Assembly (NCBI GenBank): GCA_037893225.1
Contig: JAZGUH010000331.1
Coordinates: forward strand, 2,356,001-2,420,000
Origin: Hippasteria phrygiana
Lineage: Eukaryota > Echinodermata > Asteroidea > Valvatida > Goniasteridae
Length of the DNA stretch: 64,000 bases
Direction of reading: 5' to 3'
The notes beneath the pieces were generated by a model. It was not told the origin of the DNA. It did not search any database and saw nothing but the letters and a program-made list of their open reading frames with translations. Below, piece by piece: positions 24,844-36,397 of the stretch. The stretch's first letter is position 1. Each line of letters opens with the position of its first letter. Both the position numbers and the translations under genes were made by a program.

Positions 24844-26647
24844 CTTTTCAAATTATTTCCCGGTCGGAAAAAAATTTGGGGTTACTTCTTTTTGAATTTA
24901 TTTTTTAAATCCGTCGTAACCTGTTGGAAAATCTTGGATGACACCCCTATTCAAAATGGTCTAGCAATACATATTAAAAAGTACAAGAATTGGAAACTGA
25001 CTGCATAATTTTGAAATGCAGTTAACGATACTGAATGTCACTGAGATCTCATTATTTCAAATTGCCCTGATCGTGTTCTCGTTGTATGGGCTCGTTCGTC
25101 CTCGCACCCTTTGAGCAATGTGCTCTATAATTTATCCCTCTTCCATCCTCCATGGTTCGTAACACTACAATTAACATTACAATTTTCACATCATTATATC
25201 ACGTGTAAAATTAAAGATGTACTGTCCGTGCTCTCGAGGAATTTTCTGAGAAAAGTACTTTTTCTTTGATGAAATTGAGTTCAATGTGGAATATTTTCAC
25301 TTCTCCACAAAAAACGTTTCTTTCTATAATAACTTCATTTGGGAGGGTTACAGAATAAACGTACGCATTTGGTGAGCACTGCAGCTCTTAAAAAGATCAG
25401 TCAGTTATCAGTTATGATAATCGTTACCAGTCTGCAAAGGTACGTCATTATAAACCAATGAAAAAATCGCAGTAGTTTCATGTCTTTTCCATCTTCTGAG
25501 AAGCCAATATTTTTTATTTTTCCCTGATGAATACGTGTTTGTTGCTGCCATTGATATTCTCAGATATAATAGGTTGGAAGATTCACAGTTTTTAATTTTT
25601 TTTCTTGTCATTGTTCTACGATCGCAGACCACGGAGCTAGTTTGTGCATACTTTACGATCGTTATATGCAGACGTTGGGGAACCCACATTAGGTGCTCAA
25701 TAAACCTGTCTGAAATACTTACGATCCGCCACTAATAAAAAATTGTGAATTGATAATTTGACTACACGTTGGCGTAATTTTTTCGTTTCATGTCCAATTT
25801 AATATTGAGTCACTATTGAATTGCTATATAGACAAATAGCATTTAAACAACTTTCATTATTTAGGGTTGAAACTCGAAATTGGCACTGACGGTATACATC
25901 TTTATACCTAAGTATGTGCATAAAATATGACATAGGTGTCATTTAATGTCGAAGTAATGTCACAATTTCTTTTCAATCTACATCGTTTGGGTTTGGTTGA
26001 ATGTATGCATACATGACAGTACGTTACTTCTTGCTTGAAGATCTCATGACGGAGCATGCCTATGGGCATTTTAATGTGCCCGTATAAAACTGTCTACAAT
26101 GCGTAATGCTTGAACTTACCTAAAGTATAGTTCCCGGTGCCTGATTTATCGTTTCTGAAAAACTAATCCAGGTCTAGGTAATTAGTGTTTTATATACTGA
26201 AATATCCTTAATGCATTTGACTTTCTGAACAGCTGCGAAAACCGATTAAAACACACGCGCATTTTAATAAAACATTTCTATACAAAGATTATAACACAAT
26301 AGAACTCTTAAAACATTATATTATTACTGCTATTGCGAACATGACGGTCAATAAAAACTGCATTTTCGCACTATGTAGGGATATGGGTCACCATGTACCA
26401 GGACATTACCACAGAAAACATATGGAGGACCGAAATTGGTCACTTGTCAAATAGGTCCATTCAACAAGGCACCAAAGCGAACGGTATTTTGCGGTTTAAC
26501 TTTAAAAAAGAATTGTTCGATTTGTTGAGTAATTCCGACGTTTCGATGTAAATGCTAATAAAAAAAACCCATTTGACAAAGCACAAAGTCATAAAAGGCT
26601 CGAAAGCAGAGTCTCCAAATTATCATTTGAACATAAGGATACATGTT
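23908..26647. other. Interior of the 10.5-kb element, right part
   Basis: AT-rich sequence without recognisable domains. Overlapping frames at 24,377-24,717 and the minus-strand frame at 25,408-25,689 show no known motif and no splice support. An (AAAC)n tract lies at about 24,325-24,352. Confidence 0.4.
24767..24842. repeat. Pure C homopolymer, 76 bases
   Basis: It is an uninterrupted C run, the longest homopolymer in the window. Its reverse strand could form G-quadruplexes and this strand i-motifs. The assembled length is unlikely to be reliable. Polyproline frames through it are artefacts. Confidence 0.95.
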
Positions 26648-28610
26648 GTCAAGTTGGAATTGTTAGGGACCGGTGGTATGTACCTTTATTTGTCCAATGT
26701 ACAGGTATTGTAGGATATATTTTACACATTCTGTCAAAAGAACAAGTCCAAAAAATGACAGATAACGTTTTTAAAAGGAGGATCCGGCTTCCCTCTTTCA
26801 TGAGATATGGTCAAAAAAAATGTGTAACGTTTCCATGCATTACGTGCGTACGCTTGAAAAGGCCAAAATGAAGTTGTCATTTAAAAACTGTTCGGGGGTA
26901 TGTAACTTCATTTTTACAAATAACGCTATAATAGGATCTATTTAATAAATTCTGCCAAAAGAAAAAATTCCATAAAAAATGACAGATAACGATTTTAAAG
27001 GTAGGATCCGGATGCCCGATTTAATGAGATACGGTCGAAAAAAATAACGTGTCCGTCTCTGTGCATTATAAGTGCATGCGCTTGACAATGGCAACATGAA
27101 ATTGTCAATTAAGAACTGTTCGGAGGTATATTTCTTCATTTGTACAATGTAAAAGTGTGGTTGGGTATCTTTTATACATTATGTCCAAAGAACAAGTCCG
27201 AAAAATGACAGATAACGATTTTAAAGGTAGGATCCGGCTTCCCTCTTTGATGAGATATGGTCGAAAAACTGTGTTACGGTTCCAGTTCCATGCATTGCCT
27301 GCGTACGCTTAAAAAGGCCAAAATGAAGTTGTCATTTAAAAACTGTTGGGGGGTATGTAACTTCATTTTTACAATAAACGCTATGGTAGGATCTATTTAA
27401 TAAATTCTGCCAAAAGAAAAAATCCATAAAAAAGACAGATAACGATTTTAAAGGTAGGATCCGGATGCCCGCTTTGATGAGATACGGTCGAAAAAAATAT
27501 GTGTCCGTCTCTGTGCATTATACGTGCATGCGCTTGACAATGGCAACATGAAATTGTCAATTAAGAACTGTTCGGAGGTATATTTCTTCATTTGTACAAT
27601 ATAAAAGTGTGGTTGGGTATCTTTTATACATTATGTCCAAAGAACAAGTCCGAATAATGACAGATAACGATTTTAGAAGAAGGATCCGGCTGCCCGCTTT
27701 GATAAAATACAGTCGAAAAATACTTTGTACGTGGCCGTACATTACGTATACGTGCGTGCGATTGAAAATGCCAACACAAAGTTGTCAAGTTGGAATTGTT
27801 AGGGACCGGTGGTATGTACCTTTATTTGTCTAATGTACAGGTATTGTAGGATATATTTTACACATTCTGTCAAAAGAACAATTCCAAAAAATGACAGATA
27901 ACGTTTTTAAAAGGAGGATCCGGCTTCCCTCTTTCATGAGATATGGTCGAAAAAAATGTGTAACGTTTCCATGCATTACGTGCGTACGCTTGAAAAGGCC
28001 AAAATGAAGTTGTCATTTAAAAACTGTTCGGGGGTATGTAACTTGTACGCTATAATAGGATCTATTTAATAAATTCTGCCAAAAGAAAAAATTCCATAAA
28101 AAAAGACAGATAACGATTTAAAAGGTAGGATCCGGATGCCCGCTTTGATGAGATACGGTCGAAAAAATAATGTGTCCGTCTCTGTGCATTATACGTGCAT
28201 GCGCTTGACAATGGCAACATGAAATTGTCAATTAAGAACTGTTCAGAGGTATATTTCTTCATTTGTACAATGTAAAAGTGTGGTTGGGTATCTTTTATAC
28301 ATTATGTCCAAAGAACAAGTCCGAAAAATGACAGATAACGATTTTAGAAAAAGGATCCGGCTGCCCGCTTTGATAAAATACGGTCGAAAAATAATGTGTA
28401 CGTGGCCTGTGGCCATGTATTACGTACGTGCGTGCAGAAATTGCCAACGCAAAGTTTATATTTAAGAACTGTTTGGGGGCATATGTAACTTCATTATTAA
28501 AATATACGGTATGGTATGATATATTTAATAACGCTTGTAAAAAGAACAAGTCAGGAAAACAAAAGAGAACGATTTTAAAGGTAGGATCCGGATGCCCGTT
28601 TTAATGAGAT
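26648..28610 (-). repeat. Right subterminal tandem repeats, ~230-bp unit
   Basis: Inverted partner of the left repeats. GGATCC-marked units lie near 26,781, 27,004, 27,229, 27,465, 27,683, 27,917, 28,128, 28,353 and 28,585, nine units against seven to eight at the left. The order of the three variants differs between arms, so the arms have been reshuffled by unequal exchange. Confidence 0.85.
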
Positions 28611-29027
28611 ACGGTCGAATCAATTGTTCTTGGCCGTCTATTACGTACAGTGAGCACACACGTACATGTACGTACGCAGACTGACCGTTCCGTCCTCGGT
28701 GTTGTTTCGGCGCGGGGAGATCACCGGTGTGCAAACAATAGATAACTGACTTTATTAGCGCCCTCTATACTGTACTGCTGTATTTGTGCAGCAAGCTAGC
28801 GTTGCGTGTCGGGGTATTACGGCCTTCGAAAACTGAAATTTTCTGGTTAAATATAACCTTTCCTTCGGTTTTTTGTACACCTAAAAGCAATTTACGTGTA
28901 TTCTAATGTTATTTTTGTGATTGATTTCCTTTTTACAATCAATCAATCATTTTAAATGGTGGATCCGACTAGGTCCGACTAGGTCCGACTGGGTCCGACT
29001 GTCACCCACACCCTTGTACTAGTACTG

Positions 29028-29774
29028 AGCGTCAAAAGTGGACAACCATATTTTCCCATTTTCTGCTAGTAGAATTTTAGGGTTTTAGAAATGGCAACAC
29101 TGGTTTTAAAAAACATTTTAAAAATTTTTTTGCTAGCAGAAATTTGGATTTTACTTTGACGACTATCTCGGCGCCTCAAAAGTGGACAACTAAAAATCTC
29201 AAATTCTTACTGACAAAAATCATGATGCTCCAAAAGTGGACAACCCTGTTTTCCCATTTCCTGCTAGCAGAGATTTAGATTTTAGAAGTAGCAAGACCTG
29301 TTTTAAAAAATTTAAATTTTCTGTTCACGTCATCACGTTCTCAGTTAACCTACATGTAATAACCCCTGTGCAAAGTGTGGACGATTCCTATCTGCGAAGG
29401 CTGGTCAGCGGCTTTTTACTGACAGAAATTACGGATTTTTAGTTGTCCACTTTTGAGGCGTCAAAAAAGTCGCAAAGTAAAACCAACATTTTTGCTAGCA
29501 GAAAATTGACATTTTTTAAAACGGGTGTTGCTACTTCTAAAATCTAAATCTCTGCTAGCAGGAAATGGGAAAACGGGGTTGTCCACTTTTGGAGCATCAT
29601 GATTTTTGTGAGAAAGAATTTGAGATTTTTAGTTGTCCACTTTTGAGGCGCCGAGATAATCGTCAAAGTAAAATCCAAATTTCTGCCAGCAGAAAATTCA
29701 GTTTTTTAAAACTCTAAAAACCTAAAATTCTACTAGCAAAAAATGGGAAAATACGGTTGTCCACTTTTGACGCT
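29028..29774. mobile_element. Foldback element with CAAAAGTGGACAAC repeats
   Basis: It starts AGCGTCAAAAGTGGACAACC and ends with the exact complement. Arms of about 290 bp are separated by a spacer of about 115 bp (about 29,316-29,430). Each arm holds three copies of CAAAAGTGGACAAC, all inverted in the other arm, plus TTTTGCTAGCAGAAA-type blocks. No target duplication and no coding capacity were seen. It abuts the 10.5-kb element within 30 bp. Confidence 0.7.
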
Positions 29775-29844
29775 CCATAGTTGTAGTCGATTTTAAAGTT
29801 CATGTTCAGAGACCAAGACATTGCCTAGCCCTACAAATATGGCT

Positions 29845-31075
29845 GGAAATGGTTCATTTTTAACTTCTAACTTTTTTACTGTCGCCATAATACCATGATT
29901 ACAGCCCTACTCCAGCGGCACCCCTACACGCCGGGATTTACAACCGGTCGACTTTGATTTCAAATATCTCCCCAAATTCTTATCGCTGAACACTTTTATA
30001 TACATCATTGTATTCCTGAGATGTTAGCAATTTCTACAACAAGGCTTACTAAATGCTGAATTTGTGTGAGGTTTTCAAAAATGACAAATGGATAATCCTT
30101 ATCTTTAAAACCCCGTTCCATAAGTTTATGTTTCGGAAGGTACCTCAATATTTTGCGATGATACAGGCAGGAAAAGTCACTCCGTGTGCTTGAAATCATC
30201 TAAATTATAGTAAATAGTTAGCTAAGATATCATGTTGAATATGAGCAACAGAGCAATTTCAATTTTGTTGAAAGAGGGCAGGGTTTTGATTTATGAGGGA
30301 AATTATGGGGTAAAACGGCAACGTCTCTGACTGCATAAAAAGGTAAGAAAGTCACATTTTCTTTGAAAATGCGTTTCAAAAAATTACAAGCATGAGTTAA
30401 TGATATCTGAAGAAAAAAATACTGCTTTAGCCTACAAAAGTCCCTTTAGTACTGTAAAGTCATCTTCAAAAGTAAGTTTTGAACAGAACTCGTAAACAAA
30501 ATAGAGGTGTCCTAAAGATAAGGATTACCAACAAATGTTCCAAAACCTTCCAAGACGTCTTTTTGTATACATGTAACGTCGTGCGGTTGTTTCGTGCATG
30601 CGCACAAAATATATACGGGGACCGGCTGCAATACAAGTTTGTACATGTTGGTTGTGCGTATGCAAATAAACATCCGCGAGACATGTCATGCATAATTCAT
30701 GAGCAGACCATTTTCTACAACCGCCGGGTGCCCTGACTTCTTTAGATCATAGCGATGAATACAAACAAGATGGCGGCCTCCATGTAAAGACGTTTTGGAA
30801 GGTTTTGGAGCATTTGTCATATTTTTAAGACAGCCGGACGAATTCAGCATTTAGTTAAGCCTTGTTACATGTACATGTATATATTGTAGAAATTGCTAAC
30901 ATCTCAGGAATACAATGATGTATAAAAGTGTTCAGCGATAAGAATTTGGGGAGATACATACATGTACATGTGTACAAAGTCGACCGGTTGTAGGGGTCGC
31001 GTGCCGTTGGAGTAGGGCTGTAATCATGGTAATGGTGACAGTAAAAAGTTAGAAGTTAAAAAAGGAACCATTTAC
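29845..31075. mobile_element. Foldback element with ~220-bp arms
   Basis: 29,848-30,060 is inversely repeated at 30,865-31,074. Landmarks are TTTTTAACTTCTAACTTTTT, ACAGCCCTACTCCA and AACCGGTCGACTTTG. Smaller inverted pieces lie within, including CCAAAACCTTCCAAGACGTC (30,541) against GACGTTTTGGAAGGTTTTGG (30,789). The right arm gained TACATG repeats. No transposase was found. Confidence 0.65.
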
Positions 31076-31081
31076 AAGCCT

Positions 31082-31288
31082 ATGAGCTCCGTGCACAACT
31101 ACCCCCTCAGCGGAAAGAAAAGGCGAGTTGGGGGGTCAATATCGACGCCATCTTACCTGACTTCAATTTTAGTGTCTGGTTCCCGCTGTGATATTCTTAT
31201 TGAAAACTCAATTATCGAGAGTCGGCAAACAGACAAAGCAATCCCACTGGTATACGAGTATCAAATGAACGAGGAGCGCAGTGCGTAA
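31082..31288 (+). CDS. Weak open frame, unrecognised
   Basis: A 68-codon frame starting MSSVHNYPLSGKKRRVGG lies just after the foldback element. Composition is more balanced than in the repeats, but there is no recognised domain, no clear promoter, and a TE-like AGCGCCCTCT motif follows. Probably chance. Confidence 0.12.
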   Translation: MSSVHNYPLSGKKRRVGGSISTPSYLTSILVSGSRCDILIENSIIESRQTDKAIPLVYEYQMNEERSA

Positions 31289-31610
31289 TACCAGCGACGT
31301 ACTCCCCACGGAAGTGCGGTTGCTATGTGGACAGCGCCCTCTTTTGTTGGCGCACGGAGCCCATAGGGCTAGACATAGCCTAACGTAGAGAGACTAAAAG
31401 ATTATGACAGAACTGCTTAAAACTCATGCCTTATTTCAATGAATAAAAGGCAGATGGCAATCATGATTTCAAAAATTCTGATAGGCATATTTGAATTTAA
31501 ATAAAGCTGTAAGAATGTTCAAAAAAATAAATCACAATTTCCTATTCAGAAAATGAGTCACCAAACAAACAGCACCCTCACACATTTATTATATTCTTAC
31601 CTAACATTAG

Positions 31611-31685
31611 GTCTCCGAGACTGAGACTGAGGCCTCAACTTCCGAGACCAAGACTGAGACCTCAACTTCCGAGACCAAGACCAAC
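31611..31685 (+). CDS. Candidate internal exon, Ser/Thr/Glu-rich repeat
   Basis: A 75-nt segment lies between an acceptor (branch-like CCTAAC, then ATTAG) and a GTGAGT donor. It is open in phase 0 as 25 residues starting VSETETEASTSETKTETS. It contains a 27-bp tandem repeat encoding a nine-residue S/T/E/K unit. No family is recognised; low-complexity acidic segments of this kind are common linkers. The next compatible exon on this strand is 36,248-36,397, also phase 0, so the two may belong to one gene. It could also be an uncharacterised middle exon upstream of DUF4806 copy A. Confidence 0.4.
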
Positions 31686-32379
31686 GTGAGTACGCATGGT
31701 GTTGGTGTTGAAGCCAATTTTCCTTATTGAGTATGTTGAGTGTGTGCCCTGCTTTAGATCAAAATGTTCAAAAAGATAACTTCTCCTGTCCGTCAATGAT
31801 CATTTGTGCCAATTTAATAAGTCGATTTTTTAAACGTACTACGTGCAGTCGTACTCGATCGTTGGTAAAAAAAAATATGCCAATCCTAAAAGTATGTACC
31901 AGGGGTGAGATTTGTCAGGATTTTTCCTGATTTCAGGATTTTTTGTCGGGATTTAATTATAATTTACATGTATTTTGAAAAGATGGTGTCCGACATTCTA
32001 GTAATTTCCGCTCCTACATTGTAACTACAAATGTACATGTACTTGTGATACATAAGTATAGTGTAAAAAGTCCATCCCTCCTATCAGTGATTTTGTAATA
32101 TCTTTGTCGACTGAAAATCCTGTCACCAGTGAACAGGGTTTTTAAGATATGTAGTTTTCTGAGTGGTCATTTTCAAATACTAAAGGATCCCTTTCTTCTT
32201 AAACACTCATCGGCTATCCTAAAAATGTTTGTCCAAGTACATCAACCATCTTTTGACATTTATTTTATTTTACTTTTGTACTTCCGAAATTTTTCACAAG
32301 GTTTAAGAATTTCCTAATATTCCCAAATAAATCACAAATTTCACAGTCGATACCACTTTCAAAATTAGTTGTAACCCTA

Positions 32380-32895
32380 GTGCTATACATTCTTTGTGGT
32401 AAGACCATAGAGGATGGTAAGACCATGGAGGATGGTAAGCTCCATGGTAAGACCTACAAAATGTACATGTACAATGTAGTTTACATGTAGTTGATGCAAG
32501 CAAGTGGGGGTCATCATACAGTCCTGATTACTTAAGCCTGATAAGGTTTTATGAGCAGGCCCCCATGAGCATAAGCCCCAAGGACAGTTTCTGTTGTGTG
32601 ACAGGAATCATGGTGGTTTTGCATGTGTGCACATGTACAATGTACATTACAATGTACATGTTTTTTTAGTTTGGTTTGAGCGGCTTTCCTTGCTCTATGC
32701 TTAGTACATTTGTACATGGAGGTGGTTTAAATAGTATATTACCCTAGTACCTACATGCATGGATGCTGTGGGTAGCATCATCCTACCTCCATGGTAGCAT
32801 ATTGTACATGTACATGTACTTTAGAACCCTTTTTGGAAAAATTTCACTTGAATCATGGAGGTACAATGTACATGTACATATACATGTAGGAAACA
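32380..32895. repeat. TACATG-type microsatellites and short ATGG repeats
   Basis: Contains GGTAAGACCATGGAGGAT-type short tandem units (about 32,397-32,455) and repeated self-complementary ACATGTACATGT runs near 32,460, 32,630-32,660, 32,805-32,818 and 32,862-32,888. The same motif is scattered through 30.8-37.2 kb. Confidence 0.7.
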
Positions 32896-33051
32896 CCCCA
32901 TGATAAGAAGGGTCAAATGAACTTTAAAAGAAAAGAAAAAGGAAAAGGAAAACAAGAACACACAAAAAATCTCTGAGTACCAACTCTTCTACTGTCCTAA
33001 CAAACATGGCATGCACAGCCTCTTATAGTTCAAGATTTAAATGTAGTATAC

Positions 33052-33480
33052 AACATTTGCAAACATCAGAAAACAAAACTACTGAATTATTACGAAATAC
33101 TATACTAGACTGTAAGTAAATAGCAGTCTCATCAGGCATCCTGTGAAATCATGGCACATGGTGTGCTGTCATTTTTCAAGAAAGGAAATTTATATTGTTT
33201 TCCCAATGACTGTCTGCTGACAAGCATTGGAAATAGTCTATAGTGCCCCGACCTGATGATTCCCTGACTCTATAAATTGATCTGTTTGGCCAAAGTATGG
33301 TCAGGGAACCAGACAAGTAGAACATAATTTCCGTCTCTATTTTCCCAGCATCTACATGTATGCACACGTTAAACAGGTCGGTGCTAGAGTATTTGCCATT
33401 ATCATGCTATGAAATACTAACCGCAAATCCATTGATTTTTTTTAATTACACCAAAGTAAATGGTGTAAGTTCTATTGTGT
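33052..33480 (+). repeat. Interspersed repeat family R1, copy 2
   Basis: Matches 14,262-14,680 and 61,738-62,325 in order and orientation. It carries the AGGGAACCAGAC variant that copy 3 shares (as TGGGAACCAGAC) and copy 1 has in a more decayed form. Confidence 0.75.
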
Positions 33481-34125
33481 TTTTAAAATGATTTTGATAA
33501 TTCAATGTTATTGTTTGCAAAAGATATTGTGAAAAAAATGGGCTAACTCCTGTTAACATGTTTTTTTTTTATTCTGATGTTGAATGAAATGTTAAATCGC
33601 TGCATTAGGCAACCCCTCATAAACCTATGTACATCGTACAATACCCAAAACAATTTCAATATTCCTGTCCAACCATCTCCAAAATGATGGTTATTAAAAA
33701 CAAGGGGCTAAATTAGAGTCACCAGGGGCTAAAGTGGGACCACCAGTCTTCACTAGACCCTATGTGTAGATGGCCTTGAGTTTATCACACTCCTGTATGC
33801 ACACAGGCACCTATTTACTTATCTCATGTCATACATGTGCTCCAGCAGAGACTGTTTATGTTATGTAACATCAGCTATCAACTTACACCAAAGGTATGCT
33901 GGTTGCCAATTTCACTGTGTGATAAACAAGAATTTGTGTTGTGATTTGACCCTCAAAGCATGTACTACATGTACTGCATGTACTGTATTTACTGCTGCTG
34001 GAGATGTTTTACTGTACTGTGCTTCCTAGAAAAAAACAAGGCTTCGTTACTGCTAAAAATGTATCCAAGATAATTTTATTTTGTGCTTGTTTTTCAACGA
34101 AAAGTTTGAGTGTTAGAGAGGCCAC

Positions 34126-34328
34126 CTATAAATCTGGGCCCTTCACTGGACTTCTTTGAGGTGTTGGAGGTACATGTAGCAGTGGATCCCCAAGAGAATT
34201 GTGACCATGCATGACAGAAGTGGACACATCATCAGAGAAATGCTTCTCAGGAAAGGCAGGCAGGCTGGGTAGGTTAACCCTCCTATGCACCTGGCAAAAA
34301 TCGACCCAGTTGTTGTACAGATCAAAAC
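34126..34328 (-). CDS. Candidate terminal exon on the minus strand, unrecognised
   Basis: Read on the minus strand, an acceptor CATTTGATAG opens a frame (after two bases) of about 66 residues. It begins FDLYNNWVDFCQVHRR, continues through a proline-rich tail with VPPTPQRSPVK, and ends with a stop at 34,126. The amino-acid mix is protein-like and free of repeat bias. No family is recognised and no upstream exon was found on this strand. Confidence 0.3.
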
Positions 34329-34439
34329 CTATCAAATGACAGATTGAAACACACACAAACTGTCAGAGTTGGTGTTTAGAGTTTTTGATAGGCTGTGATA
34401 GTTATAAGTATAGGAGGGTTTTAATGTTATTGAGAAACA

Positions 34440-34760
34440 TGCAGTGTAGCACGGGTCCCGTGTGATGAAATTGCATGTCACGAACGCACGGATTCTGTGC
34501 CGTGTGTAGTATTACATGTATGTATCCCTGTCACCAAATCGCATGGGTCCCGTGCGGTTCGTGACAGGGTTCAAGGAGACATCCAAAATTGCGCATCGAT
34601 GCGAAATCCGTGCGACGATCACCGAGATTGGTCGTGTGAATGTATCAATGCGATTTTTGCAGTGTGCAGTGATAGTGTGCAGTGAAATCGCCTTTAATAC
34701 ACACACGCAGTTTACTGTTGCTGTACACGTGGAGGAAGAAAACACTACAATTTAACATGG
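34440..34760. repeat. Possible decayed repeat with inverted CGCATGGGTCCCGTGCG motifs
   Basis: The segment has several self-complementary pieces (CACGGGTCCCGTG, CGCATGGGTCCCGTGCG) and is open on both strands, which is typical of imperfect palindromic repeats. Neither open frame resembles a protein family. Confidence 0.3.
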
Positions 34761-35329
34761 CTTTTGTAAACACACAAATTCAATTTTGATTGGTCAGTTG
34801 GTTGCTGCTTAATGAGATTTTTGTAGAATAGTAGATTCTCTGTAAATAAACAACATTTCAATGTGATGCTGTATATTTACAGCAAATATGTTAGAATTAT
34901 TTTTACAAAGTGCATGTAAATTTACATCCTTTGTATAAATTGACATTAGGGTCATTCCATAAATATGGGGGCCAATGGTAAAAATGTACATTCCTATACT
35001 TTCTTGGCGGATTTGTCAAGTGTGGTTAGTTCACATATTCTTTTCTGTGTTTTTATTGTGTAACTAACATCATTGTGAACTAAATAAAACCAACAAAATT
35101 TGTATCATGACAATGCATTGTCCTAATTTTGGTTCAAAATAACCTAAAATTTTAGTCAAGAAGTTGTGACATTGAAACACAGCATTTAAAAGTGTGATTT
35201 TTCCCATCTTTTTTAAGCCCTGGTTAACTCGGTTATTTATAAACTAAAATGATTGATACACCAATGTTGAAAGTAAAACTATCATCCGCCCGATGGTTGA
35301 AAACGAGCGCCGTTTTTCTTTCGTTTTTT

Positions 35330-35460
35330 TTCGCCATCAAACAATGCAAAACTTTGAACAGGTCAGTAGAACGATATTTCCTATAAAATACTAAACCCCC
35401 AAATCCGCCCATTTCTGAAAATTGCAGCAATGACCAAATATGTACACTAACTTTAACTTG
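35330..35460 (+). repeat. Interspersed repeat family R1, 3' fragment
   Basis: Only the last part is present: the AACAGGTCAGTA..A block, ATAAAATACTAAACCCCCAA and ATTGCAGCAA. It is more diverged than copies 1-3. Confidence 0.55.
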
Positions 35461-35821
35461 TCAGGTTTCCAACTCTCCCAAGTAGAAACAATCTTATAAC
35501 AAATTCCAAACATCTGACTAAGCATTGTTGGAAACTTGCATATTTCATTTTACTTCAATACACAACATCTCTCCCACCCTCATCTGGACACTGAAAAGAA
35601 ATGATAGAAAAACAATCTTGGTGACCATTTCATCCCCACTGATGAAACCTAATTATTTTAAAGTGAGGAGGGGGATAAGCTGTTTCTATACAATGCAACT
35701 ATCAGATGCACCATCTACAATGTACATGTACATGTACCTGTATCTGCACCGCCTACACATACATGTATATGGTTTTACAAAGTGCCATGTTATTTTCTTA
35801 CGCCTAATTAGTTTAAAGGCC

Positions 35822-35988
35822 AGTCACACTGGCCACGATAACGACAACGATAACGAAAACGTTGAGAATGTACACCATTGATTGGTTGGTTGAATTGTCG
35901 CCCATGTAATACATGCGCCTTCTACCCGCCAATAGTGTTTATTCGCATCGTTTTCGTTTTCGTCATCGTTATCGTGACCAGTGTGACT
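35822..35988. mobile_element. Short MITE with AGTCACACTGG ends
   Basis: A 167-bp element begins AGTCACACTGGCCACGATAA and ends TTATCGTGACCAGTGTGACT. The subterminal parts are (CGATAA)/(CGAAAA) runs, also inverted. It has no coding capacity and no clear target duplication. Confidence 0.7.
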
Positions 35989-36247
35989 TTTGATTTGCTG
36001 CCAAACAAATTAATAATACATGTACATGTACATTTTTTGGAACTGAGGTAGATAAAATAATTAGTGTGAAATAATGAAGGCAAGTAGAAATATAAAGGTA
36101 ACAGAAACATTTCGTTTTCATAACAAAAACATTGTCATGAAGTACATGTAATATTGTACATGTAGGTTGTTTACAATTTACAATGATTACTGAAATGACG
36201 TTTTGCACTATTCATTTTTTGTTGTGTGTTTTTATGTGTATCTATAG

Positions 36248-36397
36248 TTCAACAAAATCAAAGAAGCGACTCGTGAAGCAGATGTTACACCACTGTTCCA
36301 GAAACGTTGCAGTTCAACTGAACCTGAGCTACATGTACATTTCAGTACATTCGTTGGTGGACAACATGTCATATCTGTGCTTAAGCAACCTATATAA
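36248..36397 (+). CDS. Candidate terminal coding exon, unrecognised
   Basis: After a T/G-rich tract and TCTATAG acceptor, an open phase-0 frame of 49 residues begins FNKIKEATREADVTPLFQKR and ends at TAA (36,395-36,397). The first half is charged and likely helical; the second half ends with VISVLKQPI. No family is recognised. It is phase-compatible with the candidate exon at 31,611-31,685. Alternatively it lies upstream of DUF4806 copy A, but its in-frame stop would end that reading before exon 4. Confidence 0.4.
   Translation, partial: FNKIKEATREADVTPLFQKRCSSTEPELHVHFSTFVGGQHVISVLKQPI

Larger units (their letters stand above)
18483..29000. mobile_element. 10.5-kb foldback transposon with repeat-built TIRs
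   Basis: The outer ends are AGTCGGATCC-type decamers, four in tandem at the left (18,483-18,525) and inverted at the right (to 29,000). About 370 bp of outer TIR follows, near-identical between ends and including TTGCTGCACAAATACAGCAG. Inward of that, both arms continue as tandem ~230-bp repeats. The central part (20.9-26.6 kb) has no recognisable transposase, integrase or polymerase. The architecture resembles modular foldback elements such as sea urchin TU. The AGT..ACT termini also recall Polintons, but no Polinton gene and no 6-bp target duplication were found. It is probably non-autonomous. Confidence 0.7.

Noticed and set aside
24704..25008. Polyproline proteins
   Set aside because: Created by the 76-base C homopolymer.
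18483..29000. Polinton/Maverick assignment for the 10.5-kb element
   Set aside because: The ends begin AGT and finish ACT, but there is no 6-bp target duplication and no polymerase, integrase, capsid or protease-like frame in the interior.
34512..34755. 77-79 codon frames open on both strands
   Set aside because: The segment is rich in short palindromes, which makes both strands open together; no domain or splice support.
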